From NCBI GenBank assembly GCA_019636245.1, contig JAHBXX010000045.1, forward strand, positions 1 through 38,112: a stretch of 38,112 bases of DNA. Direction: 5' to 3'. This stretch comes from Planctomycetota bacterium. Its GTDB lineage: Bacteria > Planctomycetota > UBA1135 > UBA2386. The position numbers and the translations under genes are program-made. This document shows, one piece after another, positions 1 to 10,288 of the stretch; the first letter of the stretch is position 1; each line of letters opens with the position of its first letter. The notes under the pieces were generated by a model that was not told the origin of the DNA, ran no database searches, and worked only from the letters and a program-made list of their open reading frames with translations.

Positions 1-2542
1 GCCGCCGCCCCGCGCGCGGCCACGCCAGTTGCAGCCGCCGCACTGCGATCTCCGCCAGCAGCACCGCCAGCGCCGCGAGCGCGCCGACGGCACCCAGGTC
101 CCGCCGGCCGCGGCTCGCGCGCGGACCCTCGACGATCGCCTCGGCGGTCGGCTGCACGCGGCCGCCGGTCGCCAACGCCAACCGCCGCAGCAGCCGTTCG
201 CCGGCGCGCGGGTCCGTCGGCAACGACCACTCCGGCGAATAGGGCAGACACAGCGGCGGCAACCGCAGCGTGGCGCCGCCGACCTGCACCGCCGCATGGT
301 GCACGCCTTCCCGCAGCAGCGGCACGCGGGCCAGGAGCCGCCCCGCTTCCGGGCGCTCGAAATCGAGGTCGACGGCGCGGCCATCGGGCGCGACCACGAC
401 CCCGCGCGCCGCGTCGAGCAGGGCGGCCGCCGCCAGTTCGACCTCGACGGCGACCAGGCCGGTCGCGCCCTCGCGCCGCGCCGCGACGTACACCCCGGCG
501 GCCTCGCCGCCGGCGCACCAGCGCACCAGCGTGGCGAAGAAGGCGCCGTAGTCCGTCCAGTCCGCGAGCCCGCCCGAGAGCGGGCCATCGGCCTCGCCGA
601 GGAACGCCGCCGCGCGGCCGAGGCCGCATTGCCAGTGCGACAGCAGCGGCGCCGCCTGGTCGTCGGCCGTCCGCAGCGCCAGCTCGGCGGTCGGGCGCAG
701 CCACGCCAGCGAGTAGCCGCCGACCCTGGGGAACGCCGCCGGCAGCTCGCCCAGCGTGCGCAGGCCGGGCGCCGGCACGACCTCGGTCGGCTCTTCGACC
801 AGCGCCGAACGCGCCACCTGGATCGTCTCCTGCGCGAACACGCGCGGCAGCTCGGTCGCGTCGGCGACGAACTGGCAGCGGCCGTTGCCGAGCCGGGCGA
901 TCTCCTCGAGCAGCGCGGCGTCGCCGTCGGCCGGCGTGCCGAGGCCGATCACCGAGACGGTCACGCCGGCGCGCACGAGTTCGGGCACGAAGGTCCGGTG
1001 GTCGCCCGGCTCCTCGGCATCGGCGGCGTCGGCGAACAGCACGATGTGGCGGTTCTGCTGCGCCGCGGCCGCGAGCTGCTGCGCCGCCGCCTGCAGCGCC
1101 GCGCCGACGAAGATGCCGCCGCCGCTCGATTCGATCTGCCGCACGCGGTCGGCCAGCCCGGCCCGGTCGACGACCGGCTGCATCGGCACGACGACGTGCG
1201 GCGCGGTGTCGACGGCGAGCACCGCGACGGCGTCGATCGGTGACAGCAGCTCGATCGCCGCGGCGGCGCCGCGGTCGGCCAGCTGCATCTTGCTGACGCC
1301 GCCGGCCATGGCCTGCATCGAGCCCGAGCGGTCCAGCGCGATCGCCAGGGCGAGGCCGAAGCGCCGCTGTTCCTCGCGCAGCTCCATCGTCACCGGCAGC
1401 ACCTGTTCGACGACCGAACGGTGGTAGCCGCCGGGGCCGAAGCTGGCGCGGCCGCCGGTCATCAGCAGACCGCCGCCGAGTTCGCGCACCCAGCGGGCGA
1501 GGGCCGGCATCGCGCCCGGCGGCAGGTCGCCCGCCGGCACGTCCTCGAGCACGACGCAGGCGATGCCGTCGAGGCCCTCGAGCGACAGCGGCGCCGCGCC
1601 CGGCGCCGCCACCTCGACCTCGAGACCGGCGAGGCGCAGCGACCGCGACAGCCGGTCTTCGCGGCCGCGCGGCGTCACGCACAGCACCCGGCGCGGCGCC
1701 GTGCCGCGCACCACGGCGAGCCCGCGGTCGTTCTGCGGCACCAGGTCGCCCTCGCCCCGCACCTCGACGGCGAAGGTGCAGAGGCCGGCGCGCGCCAGCG
1801 TCTGGCGGAACTGCAGCACGTTGCGGCCAGGGCGCAGTTCGGTCGCACCCGCGCCGACCGGCTCGCCGTCGGCGGACAGCCGCCAGCGCGCCGGGCCGCC
1901 GCGTTCGCTGGCGACGTGCACCGTCAGCACGAACGGCTCCCCGGTGCCGACCTCGGTCGGCGCCAGCAGGTCGACGACCGCGGTGTCGGCGCCGGGCGCG
2001 CGGGCGACGTGGTGCGTGTCGATGCGCAGGCCGCTGCGCGCCGCCGCGCGGGCCGCGCCCTCGAGGTCGCCGCCATGGTGTTCGCCATCGCTCCAGACCA
2101 GCAGCGAGCCGTGCCGCCCGGGCGGCACCAGGGCGATGCCGGCCAGCACCGCCGCCGCCAGATCGGTGCCGTCGGCAGCGACCTCGCGCTCGCCGTCGGG
2201 CCAGACGGCGCCGGCGCGCGGCGGCTGCACGACGACCGGTTCCCGGCCGAAGGCGACGATGCCGAGCCGGTCGCCGGGGGAGAGCCGCGCGGCGACCTGC
2301 GCCGCCAGTTCGTGCACCTCGCCCTGCCCGGGCGGCATCGACCGCGACCGGTCGACCAGCAGCACGATGTCGCGGCCGTCGCGTTCCCCCGGCCACGACG
2401 GCGCCGCCAGCGTCGCCGCGACCAGGAGCAGCAGCAGCGCGCGCAGCACGCCGACCAGCGGACGCGGCCACAGCCGCCGCCGCAGCAGCACCACCGCCAG
2501 CGGCAGCAGCAGGAAGGCCTCCGCGTGGTCGAAGGCGATCAC
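1..2542 (-). CDS. Two-VWA membrane protein with GATase1-like domain (C-terminus beyond window)
   Basis: The frame is open from a GTG at 2542 (overlapping the upstream stop as GTGA) to the window edge, about 847 codons, so the end is missing. The N-terminus has two hydrophobic segments (about 9-22 and 32-48), then a first VWA domain with a MIDAS at D64-R-S-R-S68. A class I glutamine-amidotransferase-like stretch follows at about residues 280-360 (LEDVPAGDLPPGAM, then GGGLLMTGG). A second VWA domain carries D404-R-S-G-S. A last hydrophobic segment near residue 825 (GALAALAVLLAEIAVRR) precedes the edge. VWA/GATase-like proteins of this build usually close MoxR/DUF58/BatA clusters. The molecular function is unknown; a metal-dependent protein-binding role in the envelope is inferred. 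No minus-strand stop is seen before position 1. Confidence 0.85.
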   Translation of the reverse strand, partial: MIAFDHAEAFLLLPLAVVLLRRRLWPRPLVGVLRALLLLLVAATLAAPSWPGERDGRDIVLLVDRSRSMPPGQGEVHELAAQVAARLSPGDRLGIVAFGREPVVVQPPRAGAVWPDGEREVAADGTDLAAAVLAGIALVPPGRHGSLLVWSDGEHHGGDLEGAARAAARSGLRIDTHHVARAPGADTAVVDLLAPTEVGTGEPFVLTVHVASERGGPARWRLSADGEPVGAGATELRPGRNVLQFRQTLARAGLCTFAVEVRGEGDLVPQNDRGLAVVRGTAPRRVLCVTPRGREDRLSRSLRLAGLEVEVAAPGAAPLSLEGLDGIACVVLEDVPAGDLPPGAMPALARWVRELGGGLLMTGGRASFGPGGYHRSVVEQVLPVTMELREEQRRFGLALAIALDRSGSMQAMAGGVSKMQLADRGAAAAIELLSPIDAVAVLAVDTAPHVVVPMQPVVDRAGLADRVRQIESSGGGIFVGAALQAAAQQLAAAAQQNRHIVLFADAADAEEPGDHRTFVPELVRAGVTVSVIGLGTPADGDAALLEEIARLGNGRCQFVADATELPRVFAQETIQVARSALVEEPTEVVPAPGLRTLGELPAAFPRVGGYSLAWLRPTAELALRTADDQAAPLLSHWQCGLGRAAAFLGEADGPLSGGLADWTDYGAFFATLVRWCAGGEAAGVYVAARREGATGLVAVEVELAAAALLDAARGVVVAPDGRAVDLDFERPEAGRLLARVPLLREGVHHAAVQVGGATLRLPPLCLPYSPEWSLPTDPRAGERLLRRLALATGGRVQPTAEAIVEGPRASRGRRDLGAVGALAALAVLLAEIAVRRLQLAWPRAGRR

Positions 2543-4284
2543 GCCGGCCTCCGCTGCAGCCACCACCAGTCGGCGGCCAGCACGGCGACCAGGAGCAGCA
2601 GCAGCACCTGGCGCAGGCCCGCGTCGTCACGCCCGCCGCCGGCGGAGCGCGGCGCGCCGCCGGCCACCTGCCGCGGCCAGGTGCCGGTGGCGAGGCCGCG
2701 CAGGTCGCTCTCGGCCGGATCGAGGCAGCGCGCGGCGACGCGCGCCCGCTCGCCGCCGGCGGCGTCGAGCAGCCGGTGCACGCCCGGCTGCTCGGGCACG
2801 AAGGCCGTGAGCCGACCGCCGGCGAGCGGTCGCCGGGTGCCATCGGGCGCCTCGACCGCCACCACGTCGGTCGCCTCGGCGAGCCACGCCCGCCGGTGCC
2901 GCACCTCGTCGCCGAGCCGGACTTCGCTGCGCTCGGGCCCCGGCACCTCGAGCCGCGCGCGTTCGACGACGTTGGCCCACAGCACCGGCCAGTCGGGCGC
3001 GCGCACCAGGTTGCCGGCGGCGGGGTCGAAGTTCAGCCACAACCGGCGGCCGGCCTCGGGCAGTTCCTCGCTGACCAGCGCGACCGCGCCGGCGGCGACC
3101 AGGACCTGGCCGGGAAGCGCCGCCGGGCCGGCGAGCCAGGCGATGCCCTGCAGTTCGACGCCGACGAGCCACGGATGCCCGCGGTCGATCGTGAACGGCC
3201 CGGCGAACGCACGCCGCTCGCCGGCGCCGGGCGCGACCACGACCTCGGTCTGGCCGGGCCGCAGCACCCCGGGCGCCGCCGCGACCAGCAGTTCGGCGCG
3301 GCGCGGATCCGCCTCGGCCCGCACGCCGCCGATGGCCGCCAGCACACGCGCCAGGTCGAGCCGGGCGCGCAGCGGCGCCGGCAGCAGGTCGCAGACGGCG
3401 ACCGTGCGATCGGGCGGCGGCAGCAGCCAGGCCTCGCCGTCGAGCGGCAGCGCGTCGGCGCCGAGGGCGACGTGCACCTCGCGGGCGCCCGGGGGCAGCG
3501 GCAGCTGCACCGTCGCGGCGCCCTCCCGCAGCGGCACGTCCTGCTGCCGCCAGACGACGCCGTCGACCCGCACGGTCACCGAGGTCGCCGCCACGGCGCC
3601 ATGGCCGACCACGCCGACACGCAGGTCCTCGCCGCCCTCCGGTCGCGGCACGCGCTGCACGGTGCCGAGGCTGCAGTTCGCCGCCGGCACCCCGAACGCG
3701 TGCACCGCGACGTCCGGCAGCGGCGTCGGCGGCGCCGCGTCGGTGCAGAACACGACCTCGCCGCCGGGGCCGGCCAGCTCGAGGGCGAGATCGAGCGCCG
3801 GCAGCGGGTCGTGGCGCGGCTGCACCGGGCGCCAGCGCGCCAGCGCCCCGGCCACCGCGGCGGCCGCCACCGGGCCGTCCAGCACCTGCGGCCGCGCGCC
3901 GGTGCGCAACAGCGTCACGCGGTCGCGACCGGCGAGCGCTCCCGCCTGGCGCAGCACCTCGGCGGCGGCGCGGTCGCGCCCGCCGGCCTGCATCGACGCC
4001 GAGTCGTCGAGCACGACGACCAGGTGGCGTGGCGCGCCTTCGCCGAACGTCGGCGCCGCGAGCCAGAGCGCCAGCAGCAGGGCGGCGAGGCCTTCGAGCC
4101 ACAGCGACGGCGTGCGCAGCAGCCGCGTGCGCGTGCGGCCGGCGTCGGCTGCGAGCTGCTCGCCGGCGAACAGGAACAGGGCGGCGACGCGCCGTTCCGG
4201 CAGCCGGCGGCGGAACAGGTGCAGCGCGACGACCGCCGGCAGCGCGAGCAGCGCCCACAGCCCCAGCGGGGTCGCGAAGCTCAT
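2539..4284 (-). CDS. BatA-type VWA membrane protein
   Basis: This 581-residue protein starts at the ATG at 4284, which overlaps the stop of the DUF58 gene (ATGA). The N-terminus is a typical BatA/aerotolerance double-membrane module: one segment at about 4-23 (MSFATPLGLWALLALP start), a basic LFRRRLPERR loop, and a second segment at about 62-78. A VWA domain follows directly with a MIDAS at D93-D-S-A-S97. The C-terminus ends in a further hydrophobic segment (VLLLLLVAVLAADWWW), so the large middle part should lie outside the inner membrane. BatA-family proteins act with MoxR ATPases and DUF58 proteins in envelope stress or protein maturation; the exact job here is not known. An ATG further upstream at 4764 lies inside the DUF58 gene and reads low-complexity sequence, so it was not chosen. 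Confidence 0.88.
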   Translation of the reverse strand: MSFATPLGLWALLALPAVVALHLFRRRLPERRVAALFLFAGEQLAADAGRTRTRLLRTPSLWLEGLAALLLALWLAAPTFGEGAPRHLVVVLDDSASMQAGGRDRAAAEVLRQAGALAGRDRVTLLRTGARPQVLDGPVAAAAVAGALARWRPVQPRHDPLPALDLALELAGPGGEVVFCTDAAPPTPLPDVAVHAFGVPAANCSLGTVQRVPRPEGGEDLRVGVVGHGAVAATSVTVRVDGVVWRQQDVPLREGAATVQLPLPPGAREVHVALGADALPLDGEAWLLPPPDRTVAVCDLLPAPLRARLDLARVLAAIGGVRAEADPRRAELLVAAAPGVLRPGQTEVVVAPGAGERRAFAGPFTIDRGHPWLVGVELQGIAWLAGPAALPGQVLVAAGAVALVSEELPEAGRRLWLNFDPAAGNLVRAPDWPVLWANVVERARLEVPGPERSEVRLGDEVRHRRAWLAEATDVVAVEAPDGTRRPLAGGRLTAFVPEQPGVHRLLDAAGGERARVAARCLDPAESDLRGLATGTWPRQVAGGAPRSAGGGRDDAGLRQVLLLLLVAVLAADWWWLQRRPA

Positions 4285-5105
4285 GCCGACTCCAGCACGC
4301 CGGCCGGCACCAGCGCCCCGTCGGCCATCGCCGCGAGCGAGGCCGCGACGACCTGCACGAACGCGCCGCCCGGCCCGACGACCGCGGCGCGCAGGCCGTC
4401 GACGAGCCGCTGCAGGCGCCGGCCGTAGGCCGCGACCGTGGCCGCGTCGAGCTGCAGTTCGCGACGCGCGCCGGTCTCGGCGTCGACCAGGGTGCAGGCC
4501 CCGGCGGCGGCGGGCGCCAGTTCCCACGGATCGAGCAGCTGCACGCACAGGCAGCGCGCCGCCGCCGCCTGCAGCGGCCGCAGCCGCAGCGACGGTTCGC
4601 CCGCCCAGAGCCCGTCGGTGAGCAGGACGCGCAGGCCGCGCGGTCGCAGCGGCAGCGCCGACGGCGGCGGCCCGTCGGCGCCGGCGAAGGCCACCGTGGC
4701 CGCCTCGACCGGCGCGCCGTCGAGGGTCAGCAGCCGCACCGCGGCGCCCTCGCGCCGGCCCCACTGCACGAACGCCGCCGCCAGCAGCCGCGCCGCGCGC
4801 TCCTTGCCGGCGGTGCTGGCCATCGACGCCGAGGCGTCGAGCACCACGTCGAGGTGCGGCGCCACTTCCTCCTGGTGCAACCGCACCCGCAGCTGCTCGC
4901 TGCGCGCGTAGCCGCGCCAGTCGACGTGGCGCAGGTCGTCGCCGGGCGCATAGGCGCGGAAATCGAGCAGCTCGAGCGAGCTGCCGGCGCCGAGCCCGCG
5001 CTGCGCCCCCGCCCGGCCGCGGGCCCGCGTGCGGCCGAACGCCAGCCGGTAGCGCGGCGCCACCGCCGCGACCTCGCCGGCGAGGCCGTTCGCCGCCTCA
5101 GCCAC
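4281..5105 (-). CDS. DUF58 domain protein
   Basis: This 274-residue DUF58 protein has the family's diagnostic block: ELLDFRAYAPGDDLRHVDWR followed by an EEV/APHLDVVLDASASM segment, which is a VWA-like fold with a D-x-S-x-S metal site. It is soluble, as usual for DUF58 members. The GTG at 5105 gives the short N-terminal lead-in the family normally has (VAEAANGLAGEV), so I chose it. Upstream codons in this frame only read G/A/R low complexity from the permease gene. The stop overlaps the BatA start by four bases. DUF58 proteins occur beside MoxR and BatA and are thought to be partners of the MoxR chaperone. The permease frame upstream does not close before this gene (see that entry). Confidence 0.87.
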   Translation of the reverse strand: MAEAANGLAGEVAAVAPRYRLAFGRTRARGRAGAQRGLGAGSSLELLDFRAYAPGDDLRHVDWRGYARSEQLRVRLHQEEVAPHLDVVLDASASMASTAGKERAARLLAAAFVQWGRREGAAVRLLTLDGAPVEAATVAFAGADGPPPSALPLRPRGLRVLLTDGLWAGEPSLRLRPLQAAAARCLCVQLLDPWELAPAAAGACTLVDAETGARRELQLDAATVAAYGRRLQRLVDGLRAAVVGPGGAFVQVVAASLAAMADGALVPAGVLESA

Positions 5106-6634
5106 GCCACCGCCTCCGCCCGCCGCCGCAGCGCCGCCGCCGCGCGCACCTCGCCGATGCCGTGCGCGAGGCCACGCAGCTGCAGCAGCACGCAGCCGGC
5201 CGCCGCCGCCAGCAGACCGGTCAGCACCGACCCGCGTTCCGGCCGGAAGGCGAACCGCTCGCAGGTCCAGAACGGGTTCAGCACGTGCAGGCCGTGCCAC
5301 TGGTCGACGCCGTCGCGCAGGAACACGTCGATCAGCACCGGCACGAGGCAGAACAGGACGCAGAGCCCGGGCACGGCGAACCGCGCCAGCTGGTTGCCGG
5401 CGAACGTCGGCGGCAGCCAGCGGCGCAGGCCCTTGCCGAGCGTCAGGTAGATCAGGCCGTAGGCAGCGGTGAACGCTGCCAGTCGCAGCAGGCCGGTCGT
5501 GAAGGCCGTGACGCGCACGCCGGGCGCGAACACCAGGGTGGCCGCCGTCGGGTCCGGCCAGACCAGCCACCCGAGCGCGCCGACGGCGGCCAGGTAGAGC
5601 AGCAGGCAGAGCATGCCGCGTTCCCGGCCGGGCAACCACGGCGCCGCCAGCGCCGCCGCCCACGCCCGCCGCGGCACGTGCGCGCGCACGCGCGGCGACA
5701 GCTCGCGCTGCTCGGTGCAGAAGAACACGCCGAACACGATGCCGAGCAGGGTCGCCGCGAACACCACCGCCGCCGTCCGTTCGGCCCACAGCGCCGGCTC
5801 GACGAAGCAGCCGATCCAGGCGAGCGCCAGCAGCGGCAGCCCGAACAGGTAGACGCGGAAGCCGGTCGAACGGTTCTCGAACGCGTGCAGCAGGAACGTC
5901 TGCGCCGTCAGCGCCGACAGCGTGGTCGCCGCCGCGGCGCCGAGCACGATCGCCGACAGCACGGCCGGGAACTCGGCGCGGCGCAGCAGCCAGCCGAGGT
6001 CGCGCGCGTACTCGCCGGTGCCGACGAACGTCATCATCGCGAACGACAGCATGCCGAAACCGAACGCTGCCACGACCTGACCGATCGGCTGCAGCGCGGC
6101 GGTCGCGCCCTGGGCCGCGGCCGAGATCGCGGCGGCGGTGGCGCCGAGGCAGAACACCAGCGCGAGGCCGAGGCTGGTGGCGATCGTCGCCACGTCGACG
6201 CCGCGCAGCAGGTAGCTGGTCGCCAGCAGCGGCGCCAGGATCGACACGTAGAGCCCGAACTGCACCAGCGCCGCCGCCAGCTTGCCGGCGACGATCGCGC
6301 GCGGACGCAGGCGCGACAGCAGCAGCTGTTCGACGATGCCGGCGCGCAGCTCCAGGCGCATCGAGTGGTAGGCCTGCATCGGCACCACGAACAGCACCAG
6401 CGGCACCAGCGTCGTCAGCCCGGCGTCGAACACCCCGCGGCCGGCATCGGGCGCGGCGCCGCGGGCGACCGCGGCGGTGGCGATCACGACGGTGACGACG
6501 AGCGCCACCAGCACGGTGAGCGCGAACGCGCGGCCCTTGACCGCCTGCTGCACCTCGCGCACCAGGATCGGGTTCAGGCGGTCCGACCAGCGCGACCAGC
6601 GGCCGATCGGCGGCTCCGCGCGAGCGGCCGTCAC
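4727..6634 (-). CDS. ABC-2 type transporter permease, frame not closed before the next gene
   Basis: This polytopic protein starts at the GTG at 6634, overlapping the ATPase stop as GTGA. I count about 12 hydrophobic segments between residues 36 and 500 (for example ALTVLVALVVTVVIATAAV and FPAVLSAIVLGAAAATTL). The N-terminal phrase NPILVREVQQAVKGRAF resembles other ABC permeases of this kind. Partner is the ABC ATPase just upstream. The membrane part ends near 5100, at about 511 residues, exactly where DUF58 begins. However, the frame has no stop there and stays open to 4727, adding about 125 residues of arginine/serine-rich sequence antiphase to DUF58. A TGA sits in the next frame at 5101-5099. 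I therefore suspect a one-base indel or a lost stop, with the true end near 5100. Substrate unknown. Confidence 0.75.
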   Translation of the reverse strand: MTAARAEPPIGRWSRWSDRLNPILVREVQQAVKGRAFALTVLVALVVTVVIATAAVARGAAPDAGRGVFDAGLTTLVPLVLFVVPMQAYHSMRLELRAGIVEQLLLSRLRPRAIVAGKLAAALVQFGLYVSILAPLLATSYLLRGVDVATIATSLGLALVFCLGATAAAISAAAQGATAALQPIGQVVAAFGFGMLSFAMMTFVGTGEYARDLGWLLRRAEFPAVLSAIVLGAAAATTLSALTAQTFLLHAFENRSTGFRVYLFGLPLLALAWIGCFVEPALWAERTAAVVFAATLLGIVFGVFFCTEQRELSPRVRAHVPRRAWAAALAAPWLPGRERGMLCLLLYLAAVGALGWLVWPDPTAATLVFAPGVRVTAFTTGLLRLAAFTAAYGLIYLTLGKGLRRWLPPTFAGNQLARFAVPGLCVLFCLVPVLIDVFLRDGVDQWHGLHVLNPFWTCERFAFRPERGSVLTGLLAAAAGCVLLQLRGLAHGIGEVRAAAALRRRAEAVAWLRRRTASPARSRRWRRATGWRSAARGPAAGRGRSAGSAPAARSSCSISAPMRPATTCATSTGAATRAASSCGCGCTRRKWRRTSTWCSTPRRRWPAPPARSARRGCWRRRSCSGAGARAPRCGC

Positions 6635-7569
6635 TGCACGTTCCCCCGTGTCGTCTGCAGGAAGATGTCCTCGAGGTCGGCCTCGACGCGCACGAACTCG
6701 ACCACGGAGAGGCCCGCGGCGACGGCGCGCTGCAGCAGGGCGGCCGCCGCCGCGTCGCCGCCGGCGAGCGCGAAGCGCAGCCGGTCGCCGTCGACGGCGA
6801 CCGCGCCGACGCCCGGCTGCGTGAGCAGGAACCGGTGCGCGGCCTCGGCGTCGCCGAGCACGCGCAGCCGCACCGCCTGCTCGGCGGCGACGCTGCGCTG
6901 GATCTCGGCGATCGTGCCGGCGACGACGCGGCGCCCCTTCTCGATCACGACCACCGAGTCGCAGAGCTCGCCGAGCTCGGGCAGGATGTGGGAGCTGATC
7001 AGGATGCCCTTGCCGGCCGCGGCCAGCTCCTTCAGCAGCGCCCGGAACTCGATGCGCGCCCGCGGGTCGAGGCCCGACGCCGGCTCGTCGAGGATCAGCA
7101 GCGCCGGATCGTGCAGCAGCGTCTTCGCCAGGTGCAGCCGCTGGCCCATGCCCTTCGACAGCCCGGTCGCCGGCCGGTCGGCGAAGCCGTCGAGGCCGCA
7201 GAACGCCGCCACCGAGCGCACCGTCTGCAGCCGCCGCCGGCCGCGCAGGCCGTAGGCGCGGGCGAAGAAGTCCAGGTACTCGGGCACGTCGAGGTTCGGG
7301 TAGGGCCGGAACTGGTCGGCCATGTAGCCGATGCGCTGCCGCGCCTCGCGCGGCTCGACCAGCACCGAGACGCCGTCGACGAACACGTCGCCGCGGTCGG
7401 GCACGTCGAGCGTCGCGGCGATGCGCATCGTCGTCGTCTTGCCGGCGCCGTTCGGACCGACGAAGCCGGTGATCGCGCCGCGCGCCATCGCGAACGACAG
7501 GTCGTCGACGGCCTGCACGCGCCCGTAGCGGCGCGACAGCGACTGCACCTCGAGCAGCGGCCCGGTCAT
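6631..7569 (-). CDS. ABC transporter ATP-binding protein
   Basis: This is a 312-residue nucleotide-binding subunit. Walker A is GPNGAGKTT at about 38-46, the signature is LSKGMGQR at about 137-144, Walker B with D-loop is LLILDEPASGLD at about 157-168, and the switch histidine is in ISSHILPE at about 191-198. The last ~90 residues end in the DLEDIFLQTT motif typical of CcmA/DrrA-type exporter ATPases that pair with ABC-2 permeases. The start is the ATG at 7569, which overlaps the upstream gene's stop (ATGA). Frame-compatible starts further upstream lie in the previous gene. The permease gene follows with another 4-base overlap, so the two are co-translated. Which substrate is moved cannot be read from the sequence. 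Confidence 0.92.
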   Translation of the reverse strand: MTGPLLEVQSLSRRYGRVQAVDDLSFAMARGAITGFVGPNGAGKTTTMRIAATLDVPDRGDVFVDGVSVLVEPREARQRIGYMADQFRPYPNLDVPEYLDFFARAYGLRGRRRLQTVRSVAAFCGLDGFADRPATGLSKGMGQRLHLAKTLLHDPALLILDEPASGLDPRARIEFRALLKELAAAGKGILISSHILPELGELCDSVVVIEKGRRVVAGTIAEIQRSVAAEQAVRLRVLGDAEAAHRFLLTQPGVGAVAVDGDRLRFALAGGDAAAAALLQRAVAAGLSVVEFVRVEADLEDIFLQTTRGNVQ

Positions 7570-9271
7570 CGACCGAGGTCCTCGACGGCCAGCCGACCGA
7601 CGACGAAGTGCTCGGCGCGGTCGTAGGCGGGACGCAGCCCGTGCTCGTCGAGCCACGGCGCCCGCGCGGTCCGGGCGACGTAGGCGCCGGGCGGAAGCTC
7701 ACGGCCGCCGAGCAGGCGATGCACGACATGGTGCGCCACCGTGGCCCCGCCCTCGGCCCCCAGCACCGGCGTGAGCCGCGCCGCCGCCCGCTGCCAGCGA
7801 TCGAGCGCCGCGGCCGCCGCCGCGGCGTCCACCGGCGCCAGCACCCCGGTGCCGAGCCAATAGCGGCCGTCGTGGTCGCGCAGCAGCACCTCGCCGTCCG
7901 GTTCGACGCCGCCGTCGAGCAGCAGGTCGAGCCGTTCGCCGGCGAGGCGCGCCCGCAGGCGCTGGCGCGCGGTGCCGTGGCGGGCCGACACCAACGGCGT
8001 CGCCTGCCGCGACGGCAGCACGCCGCCATCGAGCGCCTGCGAAGCCGGATCGAACTGCCAGCGGTCGGGCCCGGCATGGGCGCGGCTGCAGGCCCACGGC
8101 GCGACCAGCAGGCCGTCGGCGGCGACGGTCAGGGCGTCTGGCGACAGGCCGGCGAACAGCGTGCGCTGCGCCAGGCTGGTCGCCTCGTGCCGCGCCTGGT
8201 CGAGCAGCGTCCAGCTGCGCACGACGCCGCGCACGCCGAGGCCGTCGTGCCACAACCCGTAGCCGAGCATGCCGAGCGTCGTGCCGAGGCCGCACACCGG
8301 CACCGTCAGCAGCAGCAGCAACGGCCGCCGGAGGCGGCGCAGCAGCAGGAAGTTCACCGGGCCGACGACGACCGCGAACAGCAGCACGACGACCAGGAAC
8401 GCCAGCACCGGCGGTTCGCCGAGGCCGGGCACGGCCTGCGGCGCCAGCAGGTCCGCCGGCAGCGGCCAGCCGGCGATCGACGGCGGCGGCAGGTCGGCGA
8501 GGCGCGCGCGCAGCGCCGTGCTGTCGCCGCCCACGGCGGCCGGCACGAGATGGCCGAGTCCCAGGCGCATGCCGCCGCCGGCCGCCGCGCCGGCGCGGTC
8601 GCGCAGGACGCCCGGCGGCAGCCGCTCGGCGTCGCCGACGACGACCGTGCCGCCCGCGGCCGCGAACTGCACCAGCGCCGCCTGCACGTCGGCGGCGAGC
8701 GCCGCGCGGCCATCGACGACGACCGCGTGGAAGCCGGTGTAGAGCCGCCAGTCGGCGGGCAGATCGCCGGGCGGCGCCGCCACCACGCGCGCCGCCTCCT
8801 TCTCCTGGCGGCGCATCGCCTGCAGCACCGTCAGCCCCCACGGCTCGCTGTCGCTGCGCGCGACGACGGTGAGCCCGACGAGGCCGTCGCCGCGGCCGCC
8901 GGCGATCGAGCCGGGCGTGCGCACGCCGTCGACGACGACATCGAAGCGCAGCGAGGAGACGCCCGGCGTCGGCAGCGGCAGGAACCAGCGGCCGAGTTCA
9001 TGGGCGTCGAGCCGCAGTTCGCGGCGCACGGCGATGCGGCCGGACGCCCCGGGGAGGCTCTGCACCTCGACGACGAGGTCGTGGGCGCTGGCATCGCGGT
9101 TCTCGGCCTCGACGGCGACGAAGCCGAAGCCCCCGGCGACCCCGGCGCCGGCGTAGGGCACCGCCCGCACCACCACCACCTCGCGGCCGTCGATCTGGTG
9201 CACGACCGAGCGTTCCTGGGCCGGGATCGCGGCGGCCAGCCACGCGACCAGCGCCTTGGCGACGCCGCGGC

Positions 9272-9275
<4 letters not shown>
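7566..9275 (-). CDS. Membrane protein with GATase/DUF4350-like domain, function unknown
   Basis: This 569-residue protein starts at GTG 9275, overlapping the moxR stop (GTGA). The first ~20 residues look like a signal peptide (VAKALVAWLAAAIPAQE). A beta-rich extracytoplasmic part follows. Residues about 170-225 contain a GATase/DUF4350-like signature (LYTGFHAVVVDGRAAL, then QFAAAGGTVVVGD). Two membrane segments lie at about 289-312 and 319-341, carrying the GPVNFLLLRR motif seen in a family of bacterial membrane proteins found near ABC transporters. The C-terminal ~220 residues are probably outside the membrane. Its place between MoxR and the ABC genes, and the resemblance to auxiliary (GldG-like) subunits, suggest an accessory component of the transporter. 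That is inference from context, not homology I can prove. Confidence 0.78.

Positions 9276-10284
<1,009 letters not shown>

Positions 10285-10288
<4 letters not shown>

Noticed and set aside
1421..4621. Plus-strand frame of 1066 codons across the VWA genes
   Set aside because: Shadow of minus-strand genes that have MIDAS motifs and membrane segments; no recognisable domain on the plus strand.
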